A stretch of DNA of 64,000 nucleotides from Collybia mongolica (taxonomy: Eukaryota > Basidiomycota > Agaricomycetes > Agaricales > Clitocybaceae): contig JAAXNY010000009.1 in NCBI GenBank assembly GCA_013420905.1, positions 558,001 to 622,000 on the forward strand. Reading direction: 5' to 3'. The position numbers and the translations under genes were made by a program. This document shows, in pieces, positions 50,315 to 61,134 of the stretch (the stretch's first letter is position 1; every line of letters starts with the position of its first letter). The notes under the pieces are model-generated. The model had not been told where the DNA came from and made no database searches. It saw nothing but the letters and a program-made list of their open reading frames with translations.

Positions 50315-50647
50315 ATGAGAACAGATGCTGTTGCCTCTCAAACAGTTCCAGATCCCGAAGCCTATCAAGAACTTGCCAAGCTCGCCATGGAAATAGCTGA
50401 GGTACTGAGGAAGAACATTGTACAAGCGGCGAGAGTGTCAAAATTATCAGAAGATGGAGCAGAGAAGGAGACCTGGAGTGAGCTAAAACATATTTGGACC
50501 TCCGTGATTACACTAACCCATGAGACGGCAGGATTACGAATTACAAAAGACACAGAACTGGGGTCAAACGAAACAATCAAAAACCCGCCAGTTGTTGAGA
50601 AGTCCAGTCGCAGCATGCGAAAGCGGGAAAAGGGGGTCCAGCAGCAA
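50315..50647 (+). other. In-frame extension before the release-factor gene
   Basis: The frame of the release-factor-like gene is open upstream for 111 more codons to an ATG at 50315. The translated part is helical in character (AYQELAKLAMEIAEVLRKNI, then WSELKHIWTSVITLTHETAG). It has no place in known members of that family, which begin with a mitochondrial targeting peptide. It may be part of a separate gene with an unseen splice, an N-terminal extension, or chance. Confidence 0.35.
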
Positions 50648-51356
50648 ATGTGCGCCTATCACTTTGTTTTTCCCGTATCACTGTTCACGGGGAATGGCAG
50701 GCTGACCTCTAGTCCTGCTGTAGATGCCGCTCCGCATAGTGGATTGTTCTATTCTTCGTCCTTAGTACATGCACCACCCCTCGATAAAATATCCTCTATG
50801 AACTATTCTGCCCTAAAAAGAGCCCACAAAGAACGCGTAATACCCGAGCTACGGGAGGAAGATTTAGAAGAGTCTTTTGTGCGCGGTGAGGTGACCTTTT
50901 TAAGTTCTTGGAATCTCGCTTACTATCCCCTGTCAAATAGGGAGTGGGCCGGTATGTTATTACACACAACACTTTGCCCAGCGATGGGCATTAATGTTAC
51001 ATTTTTATCTTAGGGCGGTCAATCAATTAACAAAACTGAGAATAACGTTCAACTCCTTCATAAACCTACTGGAATTCGTGTTTCGTGTCAGGATACGCGA
51101 TCGTTGTCTCTGAACAGGCGCTTGGCACGTCGACTTATCATCGATAAGGTTCGGCACCAGCCCTCAGGGCACCATTTACTTTGCTGACGTGTGCCATGGA
51201 CAGCTAGATAAGCTTATGAATCCTGGAGTGTCTAAGGAGGAATTTTTAAGAGCGAAACAGCGTGAACGAGAACGCCGGCGTAGGAAAAAAGCTAAGAAGA
51301 AGGCCTTGGAACATGACGTTGAAGAATCCGAGCCCCCTGTCGTCGGCGGTGAATGA
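50648..51356 (+). CDS. Mitochondrial class I release-factor-like protein
   Basis: This GGQ-domain protein is related to human MTRFR (C12orf65) and yeast Rso55, which rescue stalled mitochondrial ribosomes. From the Met at 50648 the N-terminus looks like a targeting peptide (MCAYHFVFPVSLFTGNGRLT). The conserved part runs IPELREEDLEESFVRGSGPG then GQSINKTENNVQLLHKPTG, IRVSCQDTRSLSLNRRLAR, with GGQ in the usual place. The C-terminal tail is strongly basic (KQRERERRRRKKAKKKA), expected for ribosome binding. The GGQ loop needs an 11-nt exon (50941-50951) between introns 50886-50940 and 50952-51013. Another intron follows RLIIDK. It lacks the codon-recognition domains of true RF1/RF2, consistent with a rescue factor. 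Confidence 0.87.
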
Positions 51357-51771
51357 TTTTTGAGGCACGATAATGTCGCACCTCGTCTAGTGACTAGTGA
51401 CTTGTGAAGGCCATACATACTACCAAGCCAAACAAGCTTGGTTGACAAGGAACTGACCGTCTCAAAACTTAAACTCAAATCCCAAAATACTGAGACGCTA
51501 TTCGTGTGCATATCTTATCATAAATAAAGAACATTATTACAAGTTTTCGAAAGCATTCATATGAGAACCCTCTTGTCCGGCACATTTGCAACACCCCTTA
51601 AGAATACGGGTACCGGGTCTCGTGGGCAGATACGATTTTTTCATGTTTTTGTACTTGGTACTAGAACTACGGGGGTGATTGGTCAATAAAGTCAAATAAT
51701 GAATGCTGACGACGCGACTTTGGCATCTACTTTGGTTGTTAACCTCTCCATCCAAGTTTCGTGTCCCCACC
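51357..51771. other. Spacer between the release-factor gene and CAP
   Basis: About 415 nt, 3' UTR and promoter on the same strand. No feature seen. Confidence 0.4.
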
Positions 51772-53762
51772 ATGTCAGGAGGTCTCTATTCTTTAGCGAC
51801 CATTATCAAGCGGTTCGTATGTCTTATGAAGGCCTCGTTCATAACTTGTACCAAAAATACATTTATCTAGTCTCGAAGCAGCGACTTCAAGGATTGAAGA
51901 CCTTGCTATTCTTCAGAGCAACACTGCTGAAGGACGAGCAGACCTCGCAGGTGGATCATCTGATGCAGCGCCCGGATCATCTGCACTGGTAGTACCTCCT
52001 CCGCCCCTTCTACCACCTCCACCCCCTGCCCCTGCCGCGCCTGTAGTACCCAAGAGCGTCACGGTGTTCGATGAGACCATTATCGACGGGAAATTGAAAC
52101 CATTTGTGGAACTCACAAAATCCTTCGCGGGCGCATCAGTGATTGATATTGTAAGTTTAACCTTATCCGAGTACTTTGCAATCGATCCCTCCGTTCCCCT
52201 GCTCCTTGAAGGATGGTGATTGATTATTTCACCCAAGGCTGGACTTGTTGAGAAGCAATTTAAAGAACTGCGCGGATTTCTCAACATCTGCGCATCATGC
52301 CAGAAGCCTGACCAGAAAGCTGTCGAGGATTTACTCACACCCCTTCAAGCTTCGATTGAGGCGATATCGCGCGCGAAGGAAGCAAACAGAAGGGATCGCG
52401 ATTGGTTCACTCATCTATCCGTTATTGGGGAAGCTGCTGCCAGTGTAGGATGGGTTGTCGCAGTGAGTAATGTGCCAGTTCAGGCCTGGATTAAACTCAA
52501 TCGGAGATGCAGCCCAAACCAGAGCCTTATCTCAAAGATATCAAGGAATCTGCTGAATATTATGGGAACAAAGTCATTCAGGAGTTCAAATCCAAGTAGC
52601 GTTGACTTTTTCAATTCTCATCGTTTCTGATACTGATCGAGACACCCTTTAGAGACCCAAAGCACGTTGAGTGGGTCAAATCCTTTATTGAAGTCCTTGA
52701 AGAGTCGCGTAAATATGTCGCGGATTATCACGCTGCTGGTTTGACATGGAACACTAAGGCACGGTCCACCACACACTACCCCGAATCAACCTTACTGATT
52801 CGGTTTATTTTAAAGGGGATCACCGTTGAAGCCTACGGAGTTGGTGGTACTGCGGCTCCTCCTGCACCGCCACCACCACCACCGCCACCACCGCCACCAG
52901 CATCTGCTCCCCTTACAGGTGGAGAGGGCGGAGTGTCCGCCGTCTTCGCCGAACTTAATCGTGGAGAAGAAGTGACCAAGGGTTTGCGTAAGGTTGACAA
53001 GAGCGAGATGACCCATAAAAACCCAGCATTACGCGCAGGCAGTGCCGTTCCCATATCGTCAGGGTCCGTTGCACGTGTGTACTTCCTGTATCTTCCAGCC
53101 GAACCAGTCTTATTGGAAATCCGCAGCACCGAAACGGCCTATCAAGCCTTCAAAGCCTCAAGCGTTGGCGGGAAAGAAGCCTCCTAAGTTTGCTCTCGAA
53201 GGCAATAAATGGGCTGTGGTATGCTGGGTAATAGCTTTTGATTATATATGACTGAATTGTGATTTTTTAGGAATACCACGAGAACGAGACAATCACGGTA
53301 GAAAACATAGAACTGAATCATGTAGTTAACATTTACGGTTGCAAGAACTGTATTGTTGTCATCAAGGGCAAACTTAATGCGGTCACTATAGGTAAGATCA
53401 CATTCGCTTATGGTCAAATTTCGGTTACTGAATTTTTGCCAGCCAACTGCCAAAACACATCGGCTCTGGTTGAGTCAGTCGTATCATCAATCTCCGTAAC
53501 GCGTGCGCCCTCCTTCACATTGCAAATCACAGGATCGGCCCCCATGGTCCAATTGGACTCGACAGATTCTGGACAGATATATTTGTCCAGGGACAGTCTT
53601 GGGGCTGCGATCACGACAGCAAAGTGCAGTGCTATCAATATCAGCTTGCCGGTGGAAGGGGAAGAGGAAGGGGTATTCGAGGAACAGGCTGTGCCCGAGA
53701 TGCTGCAGACGGTTGTCACCAACGGCAAACTGGTCACGAGGGTTGTTGAACACAGTGGTTGA
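51772..53762 (+). CDS. SRV2: Adenylyl cyclase-associated protein (CAP/Srv2)
   Basis: The first exon is 41 nt (51772-51812) and joins after the intron to give MSGGLYSLATIIKR then LEAATSRIEDLAILQSNT, the cyclase-binding oligomer helix. Then come a Pro-rich linker, the folded HFD domain (VFDETIIDGKLKPFVELT, KQFKELRGFLNICASCQKPD, RDWFTHLSVIGEAAASVGWV), and a second poly-Pro run encoded by a CCA/CCG-rich tract at about 52860-52905. A WH2-like KGLRKVDKSEMTHKNPALR follows. The C-terminal CARP beta-helix has KFALEGNKWAVEYHENETI, VNIYGCKNCIVVIKGKLN and VVTNGKLVTRVVEHSG. CAP recycles G-actin with cofilin and helps Ras activate adenylyl cyclase. Eight or more introns are needed. Confidence 0.94.
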
Positions 53763-54042
53763 AAAGACATCTCAATAGGCATAATATACCCGATTTTCAA
53801 GTGTCAAGTACGTATTAGTGGGATGGTAATCTAGTTTACATTAACGGGACGGAGGGACTTTCGGGATGACGTCGTTGTTCAATATGCCCTCGATCGATGA
53901 GATTTGTTTGGATTTCCACACAAGAGCGGATCAGTCACGCGCCGGCGAGAGAGCACCCCCTTCTGAATTCGCGAACCCTGTGTATAGTATCTTCTTCTCT
54001 CTTCACTTCCCTTCGCTTCCCCTTTCGTTACTTCTAACAACC

Positions 54043-57000
54043 ATGGATAACCCAGGATGGCATGCCCAGCGTCGCGCACAGAAGGTTCATTTGCACCTAG
54101 CATGAACTATGTTAATGGGTTTTCACGTATATTGTGTTTTAGGAAGACTTGTACCTCAGGCGACCAGAAAGTCGCTATGAGCAGACTGAAGAACTTAGCC
54201 CTATGCGCGAGAACTTCATTGGTGGTTTCCACATCACCCCCGCGCCCCCTTCTCCTGGTCCTCCATCTCCACCACCAAAAGATTACATATATACGCAACC
54301 AGGTTATCACCTTCCCCAACAACCGTCCGTCACAGCCAGCCAATTGACACATATGACGGCGGTGGAGAGGTCCCAGAGGCTACGTGTTGCTCGTATGAAC
54401 CCTCATCTTCAGGTTCGTCGCTGTTGTATAGCCAATGAATTATGGTCTCACTTGATATTCGTAAAACAGTTTATGGTTGGCCCGCTGCTTAGGTATGAAC
54501 ACCATCATATATGTGTCGCGTCATTTTCTGACACCTTCACGGCCTCAATCATCAGATATGATACAGTCGATGCTAATGGTATCTGGCATGGCGCGGCTCT
54601 CATAGTTACGGCTGACTCGGGTTCCATTTACGAACCCCACCCCATACTCACCTATAGTTGGGATCCCGACAACCCTAACAGTGGACATGCGAAGGGGATG
54701 TCACGTTCTTTTGACCTTGGCCCTCATCCTGCGGATCCACATTCCACGATCCTCCCGGTAACACCTACCGCCTCAAGCTCAACCTTGAATGGCAATGGAT
54801 ACAGTAAACTTCACGTTGCCTCCAATGCAAAAAGCGAGATTGTACCGGGCCATGAGATCTGGGTGTATAGTGGACATGGGGGGTAGGCATTTCATAGTGC
54901 AATTTTGGAGATTCTATCAATAAAAATATCCTCGCAGAACATTCACATTCTGGCGGTTTCTCATTCAGATCCCCCTCTCACATCATGAAATGGCAGTCAC
55001 ATATACGATAAACTCTGGACAAGAACTCGAATTCTTCGTTCCCGGTCGCTGGCAGAACATGAGATGGGCCGCACATTCTGTGAGACATTATTGGCTATTC
55101 TTTTCTTACCAACAACCGACGTCTTGGAATATTTCCAGTGTAATGGATTTTCCGCAGGTGTCAATCCCGACGACTTCCGTGGTTCAGGATACAAAACAGG
55201 ATACGATCCTGTGTGGATCGACCTTCTCACCAAGCACGCAGAGAATCCTTTCCATGCCCTCGTCGGAGGGGGGGATCAGTTGTATTGCGATAGGTCAGTT
55301 GCCTCGGATATATCAAGTCGTGTTCATCTTTGCCTTATAACCGGTCCCATCCACACCACGACCAAAGCCTTATGCGTGAGCCCGAGCTTCAGGACTGGGT
55401 ATCCAAAATGAAGCCTGAAGAGAAGAAGAACTTTCCACTGTCAGAGGAGATGGCCTTAGCAATCGATCGATTCTACTTTAACCACTACTGCCAGGCGTTT
55501 AGGAGGGGGGCATTTGCCAGAGCGAATAGTTCTATGTAAGTAGATGCCTCTTCAAATATCTTCCCGAGTTTATTTTTTTGGTGTGTCCCTCTCTTCTTAC
55601 AGACCGATGATGAATATGGCTGGTAAGTCTCAATGTCATCAATATTTTCTATCTAATCCGACCCAACTCAACCCCACGGCAGACGACCATGGTAAGTCCC
55701 CAAGTATCTCACCTTACTAACTCAGGGATTGATTTCGTCATCCATCGTCCAAAACAGACTTGGTGAATGCATTTTCTCGCCTTTTCTTCATAATGAGATT
55801 CTGATATCGGTTGTAGATCGATGGATTTGGAAGCTGTTAGTACTCTCATGAAGCCCTGTGCTGCGATGCTCTATAGACGAAGTATTGACTTAAACGGATA
55901 GATCCCGAAGATTTGCAAATGGCTCCTGTTTTCCGGACGTGAGTCCCAAGCAATGTATCACCCTGAAATAACATGTTTATTGGATATGACAGGATTGGAG
56001 CTCGAGGATATTTCTTCTTCCTCTTATTCCAGTGTTTTATCAATCGTAAGGATCCTTGTTGTCTCTAGGTCCTTTTTTTGATCAGCTATACTGAACAGCT
56101 GAAATTGACGGTGTTTCTGATGGGCCTGGTCGACACGTTAACAAATCAATTATAATTGGGGATCAAGGACCATATGTAAAATGTCCATCACACTCATTCT
56201 TAGGATACCTTGGGCCACAATCCTACATCCTCCTGCTCGATTGCAGGTATGTCGTATCTCCTGAGCTTTCGACCTCTTTTCGACATCATGATGTCAGAGC
56301 GGAGCGCAGGAAAAACCAAGTATGCAGTCCATTGCAGTACCAGAAGGTGTTTCAAAGGTTAAGGCAACTCCCAGACACGGTGGAGCATCTTGTTGTTCAA
56401 CTCGGTAAGTTCAGGCTCTTCTTGAGCTTTATCCTTTTGTTTTTGACCTTCGTCTCAGGCATACCCATCGCTTACCCGCGGATGGTATTCCTGGAAAAGG
56501 CCCTTGAATCTAACCTCAACCCATTGGTTGCTCTTGGGAAGACCGGGACTATGGGCTTATCTGGGTTTGTGAATAAATTCAACCAGGAAGCTGAGTTGTT
56601 GGATGATCTCGTATGTCAACTAATATACAATAAGTACCACGACTTGACCCAACTCCCATCTCCAGAACGACCATTGGACCGCGCGTAATCATAAGGTTCG
56701 TGCCATCATTTCCTTAACGTGGTCGGAGGATATATGTTTCATTTTAGAAAGAACGTAACTGGCTCATTGAACGGCTACAGCTATTTGCAAAGATGCAGAA
56801 GATTAGAGTGACGTTTTTGTCCGGCGATGTTCACTGCGCCGCTGCTGGTGTACTGAAGACTCTCAAGGTTAAAAATAAGTCGGAAACTGTTCCTGCTGTC
56901 GACCATCGTTATATGGTTAACATTGTTACCAGTATGTCGTTCTTAGTCCCCAGAGCTCTTTCTGTGGGTGCTCATATATTCATCATAGGTGCCATTGTAA

Positions 57001-57462
57001 ATACGCCCCCGTGAGTGAGCCGACGAGTGAAATACGCAGATTCTGAACAAGCCATCGTGTTATTCTAGTCCCAATGGCGTCATTACCATGGTATCCTCCC
57101 TTGCTACAAAGGTCCACAAAACCTTGCACCACATCGAGACGGATGAGAGCATGGTACAAGTTCGTTTTCGAGCCGAACCGCTAATACTTATGCAATTTAT
57201 TGTTGTAGCTGCCTATCTTCCAAAACGATACCAATGGTACACCACGAAAACAAAAATTCATTATGGGTCGCCGGAATTGGTGTCAAGTTGACTGGGATGT
57301 CGGGACTGGAGACCTAAACTTTGATATTCGGGTGGAGAAGGAAAAAGGAATAGGCCAGACAGTCGGGTGCGTCATTCTGGTTCTTAAAACAGCACCCTAT
57401 TCACTTGTTCTTCAAGGTATTCTGTTCGAGTACCTCCACCAGCCTGGACACGGGGGGTTTGA
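54043..57462 (+). CDS. PhoD-like phosphatase
   Basis: This is a large metallophosphatase of the fungal PhoD-like group, about 800 residues in some 20 exons. The start MDNPGWHAQRRAQK joins EDLYLRRPESRYEQT; exons farther upstream are possible. Catalytic blocks in order are ALVGGGDQLYCD, NMADDHDLIDGFG, RTIGARGYFFFLLFQCF, GPQSYILLLDCRAERR and VTFLSGDVHCAAAG. These Asp/His clusters bind metals. The DDHD block needs four tiny consecutive exons: 55603-55622, 55683-55691, 55758-55762 and 55817-55835 (20, 9, 5 and 19 nt). The last junction (VG-Y) gives YSVRVPPPAWTRGV and a stop at 57462; reading through that intron ends at 57475 with an unfamiliar tail. No signal peptide was seen. Substrate unknown. 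Confidence 0.87.
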
Positions 57463-57622
57463 ATTTGACGTATAGTACCGCATTCAGACATTGGTCGACA
57501 TCTATACCCGTTTCAATGATCCCCCTAACATATGTATCATGTATTATTGTATGCTTTTTCTCCTGGAAATAATGTACTGGCTCCCAAGCTCAGCAAACGG
57601 AGATGGAAGCAAGGTGAAGCGG
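57463..57622. other. Short convergent spacer
   Basis: 160 nt between the stop codons of the PhoD-like gene and the Ash2-like gene; the 3' ends may overlap. Confidence 0.45.
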
Positions 57623-59600
57623 TCAAGGAACGATCTCTGGTAGGTAATCTTCTCGACGGTCATCAGTATCAGGCCCGGACGTTCCTCTCCATGTATATGA
57701 TTCTTGTGGTGACTGAGGTACGGAATACATAGGCGACGCCGCATGCGATTCTCCATCATGATCATTGTCCTGTTCCATTTCTGCGTTGTCTGAATTATAG
57801 CCACTCTGACCACCGTGGAGATCGCCGTTCGAAATGGGCGTTGGCGCTGGAGAATAGCCACGGCCGATGTAGCCGTCATCCATCTCGTAGGTTGTCCCGT
57901 GTCTGAGAGGACTTGGTTGGCCAAGCCCTGATATGGGCGTCACCTGCCCAAAGCGGTCCTCTTCGATAGATGCAGTATGTTCGGCAGCCCTCTTCGCGCG
58001 CTTACGCGCCTCGTTTTGCTGCCGCTTTTTCGCCCGTTGAGATTTCTTTTCAGCATCTGCCTTTTCGGCAGCAGCAACTTTGGAGGCTTCTGCTCGGGCC
58101 TCTTCTTCTTCCTGGGCATCCAGCTGCCACTGCTCTGCCATAAATTCAGGGTATCGCTCGCATGCAGGTCGCCAAGTACATGTCTTGTCTTCAATCCCGT
58201 TTACGTTACCATCCAGGAGTGCGTCAATGTCTGGGGGAGGTGGATAATCAAAGTCTGGGCCTGGGTTAAGACGCACACATGCATCGTTGAATAGGGATAT
58301 GAAGGGGTAATAACCCAGGGACCCATCATTAAAAGGGTTTTCTCTATGTTCTTTGACTCCCTCGCGAGTGCGCTTCCTTTCTTTGGCTTTTCGGGTGGTA
58401 TTGGATTGGCGTAACTGTAGATAGTCATATATGTCCTGAAAAGCGGTACCTTGACATTCTCCGTTTACGAAAAATGCAATCCGAGAGCCTGCGAGGGTAG
58501 GCAATGGCCGGAGGGGAGTGGCTACCTTGTTAACGTTTGAGGGCCCACCTCGCTCAGGAAGTTTCCCTGTCGCAGATTTTTTGGCGGCAGAGGGCACAGA
58601 CGCCGAGCTGGTGGATTTGCCAGAGTAATCCATAAGAGATGTCATTTCTTTGGATTGTGGGTATTCAAGAATCTCAAAGACCTCTTGACCTTTGAGATCG
58701 ATAGGAATGCGTTCCCGTTTAATGTGTGCCGGGTCGTGAGGATCTTTCTTGTCTGCCTCTCGGCGAGGTGGAAGGGAGATATACATACCAATTACATCGC
58801 CGGAGCCGTATGGTCGACCATATGGACGAGGACGAGAGAGCGTGACTTTATCACCCGTCTTGTCGCGATACCCATAGCTGTAGCCGTCCAGGCCAACTGG
58901 GCCGTTGAGTGGTGCTTCCCGCCTCCCCCAACCCACCCTGACGTGGCTTCCTTCATGCCTCCCATCCTCGCTGACATGTTCACCACCTCCGTGAATGATT
59001 TTGATTTCCATATACCACCTTCCTTCTGTCACGGGGGCGTTGCACCGAGCACTCCTAAAACCAGTACTTCCGGCCAGACCAAAACCATCTTTGGTGACCT
59101 TGATGAATGGGCTGCGATCTTCCCAGCTAACCCTAAAGGTGGTAGGATTACTTTCAATGGTACGGCATGGTGTTGTGAACCCTTGAGGGTTAATCCCGGC
59201 TGGTACGTAACGAAAACCCACGCGATTGACGCCATGGAGGTCGGTCTTGAAGTACTCTGAGCCTTCTGCTGTGAGCGTGAATACAGGGCCGCGTGAGATG
59301 GAGAGTTGTGGCCTTGAAGAGAGGTCTGCGCGGGACGCGAGATACCTGGTGGGATCTCTGTAAATCGTTTGAGTTTAGGTATAGGTGAAAATCGGCTGAC
59401 TCTGTGGGGTTGCCACTTCCAGAGGCACTCCCTGGATCAGAGGGGGCAGGTGAAGATGCAGCAACGGGAGGAGCACGTTTTCGCTTGCGTCCTTGAGGTG
59501 GAACGCCATTTGTGGTGTGGTTCACAATTGGAGTGGATAGGAGGACTTGAGCGACAAAATCTTCAGTTTCTGGCGGAGGCGAGGAGCCTTCAGCAAACAT
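57623..59600 (-). CDS. Ash2/Bre2-like SPRY protein of COMPASS
   Basis: This is the SPRY-domain subunit of the Set1/COMPASS histone H3K4 methyltransferase complex (yeast Bre2/Cps60, animal ASH2L). A short first exon starts MFAEGSSPPPETEDFV and has a basic RKRKRAPP. The SPRY domain reads FRYVPAGINPQGFTTPCR, then SWEDRSPFIKVTKDGFGLAG, RGWY-like EGRWYMEIKIIHGGGEHV, SHVRVGWGRREAPLNGPVG, DGYSYGYRDKTGDK and GDVIGMYISLPP. After a long insert it resumes with RIAFFVNGECQGTAFQDIY, GYYPFISLFNDACVRLNPGP and, further on, RYPEFMAEQW. A charged coiled segment (EEEEARAEASKVAAAEKADA) and a disordered tail ending EDYLPEIVP follow. There is no PHD finger, as in the yeast protein. It is divergent from the E2 gene across 127 nt. 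Confidence 0.9.
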
Positions 59601-59727
59601 GGTTGTGACTTGTAAAGCCACTTTGGGTGACTATAATTGAATTTGATCGACTCAGGAGTCCAGGCACCATTCATACCTTTATCACCCCCAACCAAATTCA
59701 ACTTATATCCTATTGAACATTCGCGTC
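59601..59727. promoter_or_regulatory. Bidirectional promoter, Ash2-like / E2
   Basis: Only 127 nt lie between two divergent start codons, so both genes must be driven from a single compact region. No named element is claimed. Confidence 0.55.
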
Positions 59728-60686
59728 ATGACCGCCGTTCGGTAAGTATATAACCTCAATTGATCTCGCCTTATGTGCTTTTATTAACGCATTGTCACAA
59801 GTCGCATCCAGAAGGTATCATCAGATCTGGCATGACTTACACCTCGCCAAATTCATTGAATGACCCTCGATATTTGTAGGAACTGAGGGATCTAACTACC
59901 AACCCAATCGATGTATAGTCTTTACGAAGATGCTCTGGGTCTGGTATTGATGATTTCGATCTTTAGGGGGTCACTGTTGAACCGAAAGATGACAATTTAT
60001 TTGAGTGGAAGTGTTCAATCAAGGCTGCTGTGAGTATTACCCTTACTGCATTCCTCCTGCATCCGGCTCACGAACCCTCCCAAGTCCGATTCGCCTTACA
60101 AGAACGGCACGTTCCACTTCACCGTTACTCTCCCTCCAACCTTCCCTTTCAAGGCTCCTACTGTATGGAATCGTGCTATATCCATTTGGTCCACCTGACC
60201 CATGATTTTCTTCTACTCTAGGTTACCTTCAAGACGAAGATTTACCACCCCGGGATCAACGACGAAGGTGCCATATGTGTACCCGTCCTCCGAGATGAAG
60301 TACGTACTCGGACTATAACCGCGGCCACCACCTGATAACTAGACGGCGAATCCAGTGGAAGCCTTCTATCACTCTCTCTTCCGGTAAGCCCTAGATAAAA
60401 CCTCTTATTGTGCCATTCTTGACAGACTCCATTATCTGTCAGTACTTGCGATCATCCAGGAGAAGGTCAATAATCCGAGCCCAGATGACCCATTTGAGCC
60501 AGAAATAGCAGCGGTAAATTATACCCCCTTACTTTCACACCTGAAAGCACCATTGACCTGCCTCGTAGCTGTTAAAGAACGACAAAGCAAAGTTCCTCGC
60601 AACTGCCCGGGAACATACGAAGAAGTGAGGTCCCTTCCACCTCTCTAGAGATGTCACTGAGACCGATTCACAGGAATGCAATGTAA
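59728..60686 (+). CDS. Ubiquitin-conjugating enzyme E2
   Basis: A UBC fold of about 150 residues is spread over ten exons in under 1 kb, several of 13-14 nt. The spliced product starts MTAVRRIQKELRDLTTNPID, then GVTVEPKDDNLFEWKCSIKA, DSPYKNGTFHFTVTLPPTFP, VTFKTKIYHPGINDEGAICV with the catalytic Cys, PVLRDEWKPSITLSSVLAII, and NNPSPDDPFEPEIAA, ending ATAREHTKKNAM. The HPN box is HPG here, as in a minority of E2s. The sequence resembles both UbcH7-type (UBE2L3) and Ubc4/5-type enzymes; V-P-V after the Cys and the short C-terminus favour the UBE2L side, but this is not settled. The final exon is GAATGCAATGTAA, confirmed by phase. Confidence 0.88.
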
Positions 60687-61134
60687 ATTTGAATGAGAGA
60701 AACCTAACTTGTATTACACCTACCTGCTGTATTCATACCACAATTTCGAGTACCAGACTGTTTTCGATAATGCATAAATTGCCTTGAAGGAGAGAAGAAT
60801 GTGAGGGCGTAGTAGTATTTGTCCCTGTTGAAACCGCCCTGTGGACCAAATTTGGATTGTGGCGTGAAGCGGAGACCATTCAAGGCGACGGCAGGGATTG
60901 CTTAGGCCAACCGCACCTCTTGTTCTTTCTTACGTTCTTCACGCTCCTTCTATCAAGAAGCAGCTTTCTGTTCATATCGCATGCGCCCTTACAACGATTA
61001 AGCCCAAAACCAACCCTGCAAAGATCTCCATTCAATCTTAACTCGTGTTTACCACGTTGCCTGTCGTTTCCCAGTCGATATCTTCAATTGTGTCTTTTTA
61101 AACGTGTATAAAACGAGGAACCCAGGTCCCCAAA
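60687..61134. other. Spacer between the E2 gene and the Ser-rich gene
   Basis: About 450 nt; pyrimidine-rich in its second half, as in fungal promoters. No other feature. Confidence 0.4.

Noticed and set aside
52860..52910. CCA/CCG-rich tract as a microsatellite
   Set aside because: It encodes the poly-proline linker expected in CAP/Srv2, so it is coding sequence.
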